From Polyporus tsugae (Eukaryota > Basidiomycota > Agaricomycetes > Polyporales > Polyporaceae), in contig JAHRBS010000004.1 of assembly GCA_024305745.1 (NCBI GenBank), positions 186,001 through 250,000 on the forward strand: a stretch of 64,000 nt of DNA. The letters run 5' to 3'. The position numbers and the translations under genes are program-made. Below, in pieces: positions 59,759 through 64,000 of the stretch (position 1 is its first letter; every line of letters starts with the position of its first letter). Below the pieces are notes generated by a model. That model was not told where the DNA came from and did no database searches. It saw only the letters and a program-made list of their open reading frames with translations.

Positions 59759-62700
59759 ATGGCGGAGACGGCTCCGGACTCGGAGGAGATGCAGACCGTC
59801 GTAGTCGTCGGCCTAGGGATGGTAGGCATCGGTGAGTGCGAATTCGCCCCCGTCGTGATGTTTGACTGAGCGGAGGGGACCGTCAGCCTTCATCGGGAAG
59901 CTCCTCGGACTAGACACCATCGAACGGTACCGCGTTATCACCTGCGGCGAGGAGGTTCATCGTAAGTGTTACTGTACGAACGAGAATAGGGTGCTGGGCT
60001 GTACTAATTTCGATCCTCCTCAGTGGCTTACAACAGGGTCGCACTCACCGACTACTTCCAGCACCGCAACATCGAGAAGCTGTACCTCGAATCACGTGTG
60101 TCCTTCTCCCTCTGCCGTTTCCTCTTTGATTCCGACTGATGCACTGCGCGTCCTATTAATTGCTAGCGGACTGGTATGCGAAGCAGGATCCCCGCCGCTT
60201 CGCGTTCCACACGGGCGAGGCCGTCGTCTCGCTCGATCCCATCGCGCATGTGGTCACGACGGACGCCGGCCGTGTGATCGCGTACGACCACTGCGTGCTC
60301 GCGACGGGGTCGGACGCAACGCTGCCGGGCTACGCGGACACCACGATCCCTGGTGTGTTCGTATACCGCAACATCGGGGACGTGAACAAGCTTCTCGCCT
60401 ATGCGGAAAAGGAGGACGCACGAGGTGCTACTGTACGTCCCATCTTTTCTGCTGACACGCTAGCTCCCCGCGACTACATGTATGTATGTATACAGGCAAT
60501 TATCCTGGGAGGGGGCCTGCTTGGCCTCGAAGCGGCCAAAGCGGTACACGACCTCCCCAGCATCGCGGACGTGACGATCGTCCACCGCTCGGCGTACCCT
60601 CTCTCGCGGCAGCTCGACGCGCAGGGCGGAGAGATCGTCCTCCGGCGCATCGAGGGCATGGATGTGCGCTTCCTCGGAAGCACCTCTGCCGCGCGGCTCG
60701 TGACCGACCCCGCCACCGGCGCGCTCGCGGGTCTCGAGCTCGCGGACGGCTCGGTGCTCCCCTGTACGATCGCAGTGTTCGCGATCGGGATCACCCCGCG
60801 GGACGACGTCGCGCGCAAGGCGGGGCTGGCGTGCGCGGAGCGGGGCGGGATCGTCGTGGACGACCGGCTGAGGACGAGCGCGCCGGATGTGTATGCGATC
60901 GGGGAGTGCGCGAGCTGGAAGGGCAACACGTACGGGCTCATCGCGCCGGGGATCGAGATGGCGGATATTCTGGCGTTCAACTTCACGCAGGCGCAGACTG
61001 ACGTTGGGGGATTCAGGCCGAGAGAGATGGTACGTGGATGGCTGCTCTCAAGTCGACTGTGTACGTGTACGAGGGGGGGGCTTACGACGGTGGGATGGCA
61101 GAACACACCAGACCTATCGACAAAGTTGAAGTTGATGGGTGTCGATGTGCGTCGCATTAACCCGGGCGAGGTTGCATAGCGTTCGACTGACTTTGCGCTA
61201 TCTCTCGCCACAGGTCGCGTCGTTTGGGGACTTCTTCGTTGAGCAACGCGTTGGCACGAAGATGGTGACTCGAGCCGTGTCGGGCCTCTCTTCTTCTGGC
61301 ACCAATGGCCCGGACAAGCATGATGCATCTGCACCGAAGAAACGGCACGGAGGTGTAGTTGCCGCCGCCGACGGCCCAGTCGAAGCGCTGACGTACCGAG
61401 ATCCATTTGGGGGAGTCTACAAACGGTTTGGTTCTGTCATTGTCTGTAACGCCGGCGTGTCGATCTCATTCGGCGTTGCGACTCCGGCGGCTTACAGGTA
61501 CATCTTCAGCGCCGACGGGAAGTACTTACTTGGCGGTATGATGGTTGGCGACGCGTCAGACTACGTCAAGCTTGTCGCGCTTGTGAAAAAGAAGGCAGGT
61601 CTAGCCCAAACGGCTTCGGGTGGTTACTGTATTCTTCGAGCAAGCTTATCTGACAGGATTGGCAATGCCATCGTTACCTCATGCAGAAAGCGCTGGAGGT
61701 CCCGCCATCGCAGTTCATTCTCGGGGCCCGCTCGGGCAAGGAGGACTCTGGCGACGACCTTGACGACGACGCGCAGATTTGCAGCTGTCATGTAAGCCTC
61801 TCTGCTGGATCTTGACCGATTTGTTTTCTTCGTAAATGGTTGACATGGCTGCACGGTTACTCCACGACAGAATGTCTCCAAGGGCCAGATTGTGCAATGC
61901 ATCAAGGATGGCGCGCAGAGCGTAGCCGACGTCAAGACCAAGACGAAAGCGGGAACTGGGTGTGGTGGATGTCAGTCGGAACCTTTTCTCTAGTTCAACG
62001 TTGCTGCTGCGCCGCCGCTCGAAGCGCAACCTTGTCTGACCTTCACCATGTGCCGCAGGTATTCCTCTCATGACAAGTATTGTGAAGGTATGTCACAGTC
62101 GCCGCCTAGCGTGATCGTTGCCTGAAGTAGGAGGACATGTGCAGACCGAATTGAAGAAAGCGGGCATCGCGGTCAACAACAACCTGTGTCTGCACTTCGC
62201 CATGTCACGGGCGGACCTCTTCAATGTCGTCGTGTAAGAGCTATAGCATTGTACATGCCTACAGTGGGGGTCTCATCGCACACAGGATCAAGAAGTTGAA
62301 GACGATGCCCGAGGTCATGGCCGCAGTCGGCATCAAGCCCGACTCGGTCGGCTGCGAGACGTGCAAGCCAACGGTCGGGAGCATTCTGTCCTCGTTGTGG
62401 AACGAGAATATCATAAATCCTGTGCACCACGCGTCAGTCGCCTGTTCGGCTCTTGATACTCCTTCTCACTGATTTAGGGATGAACGACACGCAGGAACCA
62501 GGACACGAACGATCGGTAATGGTTGAGATTTGTTTCGAATATAGTGGGAAGCTAATCTGCTCTTAGCTTCCTTGCGAACATCCAGCGCAACGGTGAGTCT
62601 GGTCTTCGTCTGGAGATGGCGCTCCGACTAACCCTTTCTAGGAACCTTTTCAGTCATACCCCGAATTGCGGCTGGCGAGGTACGTATATATCACCGCTCC

Positions 62701-64000
62701 TAAGGCTCCATCTGGGGCAGGTCACTGACAAGCAGCCTAATTGTAGATCACGCCAGACAAGCTCATCGTCCTCGGTCAGGTGGCCAAGAAATGTGAATAT
62801 CCAATACTCGGATGGTGTTTGTAATTGTTACCTGTCCTGACTCCGCTTGCGCGCAGATGGACTGTACACGAAGATCACTGGCGCACAACGAGTGGATCTC
62901 TTCGGCGCAGAGCGAGCGGATCTACCCTCCATCTGGAAGGAGCTCGTCGATACCGGCTTCGAGAGCGGGCATGGGTACGGGAAGGCGCTCAGGACTGTGA
63001 AGTCCTGCGTCGGGACGTCGTGGTGTCGGTATGGGATTGGCGACGCCGTTGGCAGTAAGATTTGTGCAGCGATACCTGTGCAAAACCGGAAGCTAAAGGA
63101 GTCATGGTATAGTGGCAATCACGCTTGAAGAACGCTACAAGGGCATTCGCTCGCCACACAAGTTCAAGGGCGGCGTCAGTGGGTGCGTGCGAGAATGCGC
63201 CGAAGCGCAGAGCAAGGATTTCGGACTTATCGCGACGGACAAAGGGTGGAACAGTAAGCCTGTGTCCATTTCGTCAGGAGTTTTGCTTCGCGATGCTCAT
63301 TTCCTCGGGTTACTGGTAGTCTTTGTGAGCGGGAACGGAGGCGCGAAGCCCCGACACGCGACTCTATTGGCGGCCGATGTCCCACCATCAATGGTCGTCC
63401 GCATACTTGATAGATTCCTCATGTACTACATCCGCACGGCGGACAAGCTCATGCGCACGGCGCGCTGGTTAGAGACCATGGAGGGCGGCATTGAGGTAGG
63501 CGCAAGCTTTCCAGTACGACCCTTGCTCTGTCACTAACTCCTGGTTCTACAAGAAACTACGGAAGGTCATTCTGGACGACGCGTTGGGAATCTGTGGCGA
63601 CCTCGAGCGTGAGATGAACGAGCTGGTCGGAGGGTACTTCGATGAGTGGAAGGCCGTGGTAGACGACCCCGAGAGGCAGAAGCGTTTCCGCCAATTCGTC
63701 AACACGGTGCGGATCTTCTTACTGAGCTGCATGCCTTGAGCCCTGAGGATCGTAACTTACCTCTTAGCTCAGAGCGAGCGCGTCGGTCATATGGAGAATA
63801 TCGTCGAGCGCGGCCAGATGCGACCTGCGAACTGGAGCAAGACCACGCCCCCTCTCGTCCTTCGTGAGTCAGATATCTCGACGCCCAAGGACCAGTGGAA
63901 GTGGAGGAAGCTCGCAAGGGTGCAAGATCTCACACCAAATGCGAATGGCACGACGTGAGTTACATATTAAATCTTCATAGGACCATCGAATGGTTGACTG
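59759..64000 (+). CDS. niiA: Assimilatory nitrite reductase [NAD(P)H], 3' end outside window
   Basis: Reduces nitrite to ammonium. At least 22 exons: 59759-59831, 59887-59961, 60024-60095, 60167-60432, 60496-61029, 61102-61146, 61214-61598, 61691-61791, 61871-61970, 62059-62087, 62145-62233, 62286-62432, 62495-62515, 62567-62592, 62642-62679, 62747-62792, 62857-63054, 63113-63253, 63320-63495, 63554-63706, 63773-63954 and 63981 onward. Phases agree throughout (966 residues so far). Order of domains: FAD fold (VVVVGLGMVG, 14-23), NAD(P) fold (ILGGGLLGLEAA), BFD-type [2Fe-2S] with Cys514, 516, 548 and 551, then the ferredoxin-like and siroheme/[4Fe-4S] domain with Cys733, 739, 773 and 777 (CVGTSWC, CVREC). 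The start of a Rieske-like domain (WKWRKLARVQDL) is at the window edge. Exons down to 21 nt are needed to restore motifs. Confidence 0.93.

Noticed and set aside
60474..61406. 310-codon minus-strand frame opposite nitrite reductase
   Set aside because: Antisense shadow of a GC-rich coding exon.

Overview
The window is nuclear DNA of a filamentous fungus, most likely an Agaricomycete (Basidiomycota). It is moderately GC-rich. Genes are cut by many short GT-AG introns (about 50-110 nt) with very small exons (10, 16 and 21 nt). Gene content also fits: GMC oxidoreductase, assimilatory nitrite reductase, ATG4, Mrh4-type helicase, F-box/LRR-like proteins. All exon models below were assembled by hand from reading frame, splice signals and remembered family motifs; they were not checked against any database.

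Layout. 1-10.8 kb holds ordinary genes: a GPR1/FUN34/YaaH acetate transporter (-), a NAT9-type acetyltransferase (+) and an aldehyde dehydrogenase (+), separated by long empty stretches. 10.9-40 kb is an accessory, repeat-built region. It carries copies A-G of an unrecognised two-exon gene family, here called 'FERS' after the exon-2 motif CCFERS, and four F-box-type genes or relics. Also inside it are a decayed aldehyde dehydrogenase copy, an SDR (Ayr1-like), a GMC oxidoreductase and a Rab7-like GTPase. The FERS and F-box genes form a large imperfect palindrome: everything left of about 27 kb is on the minus strand, everything right of 33.8 kb is on the plus strand. Four times the order is F-box gene then FERS gene, same strand, a short gap apart. 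The inner 2.25 kb of the two arms is nearly identical and drags a truncated 5' piece of the Rab gene onto the left arm, which shows the copying direction.

40-56 kb: truncated gene fragments, the Mrh4 helicase divergent from a small membrane protein gene, a fifth F-box gene, a decayed FERS copy (I), ATG4, and FERS copy H. 56-64 kb: a small secreted Ser/Thr-rich protein gene, a dienoyl-CoA isomerase (ECH1-like) gene, and the assimilatory nitrite reductase gene, which runs off the right edge.

The most interesting object is the F-box/FERS pair expansion. FERS proteins have N-termini that look like mitochondrial presequences and a strict two-exon layout. The F-box partners are mostly broken (shared 34-bp deletion, nonsense codon, 5' truncation), while most FERS partners keep full open frames. 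Their function is unknown.
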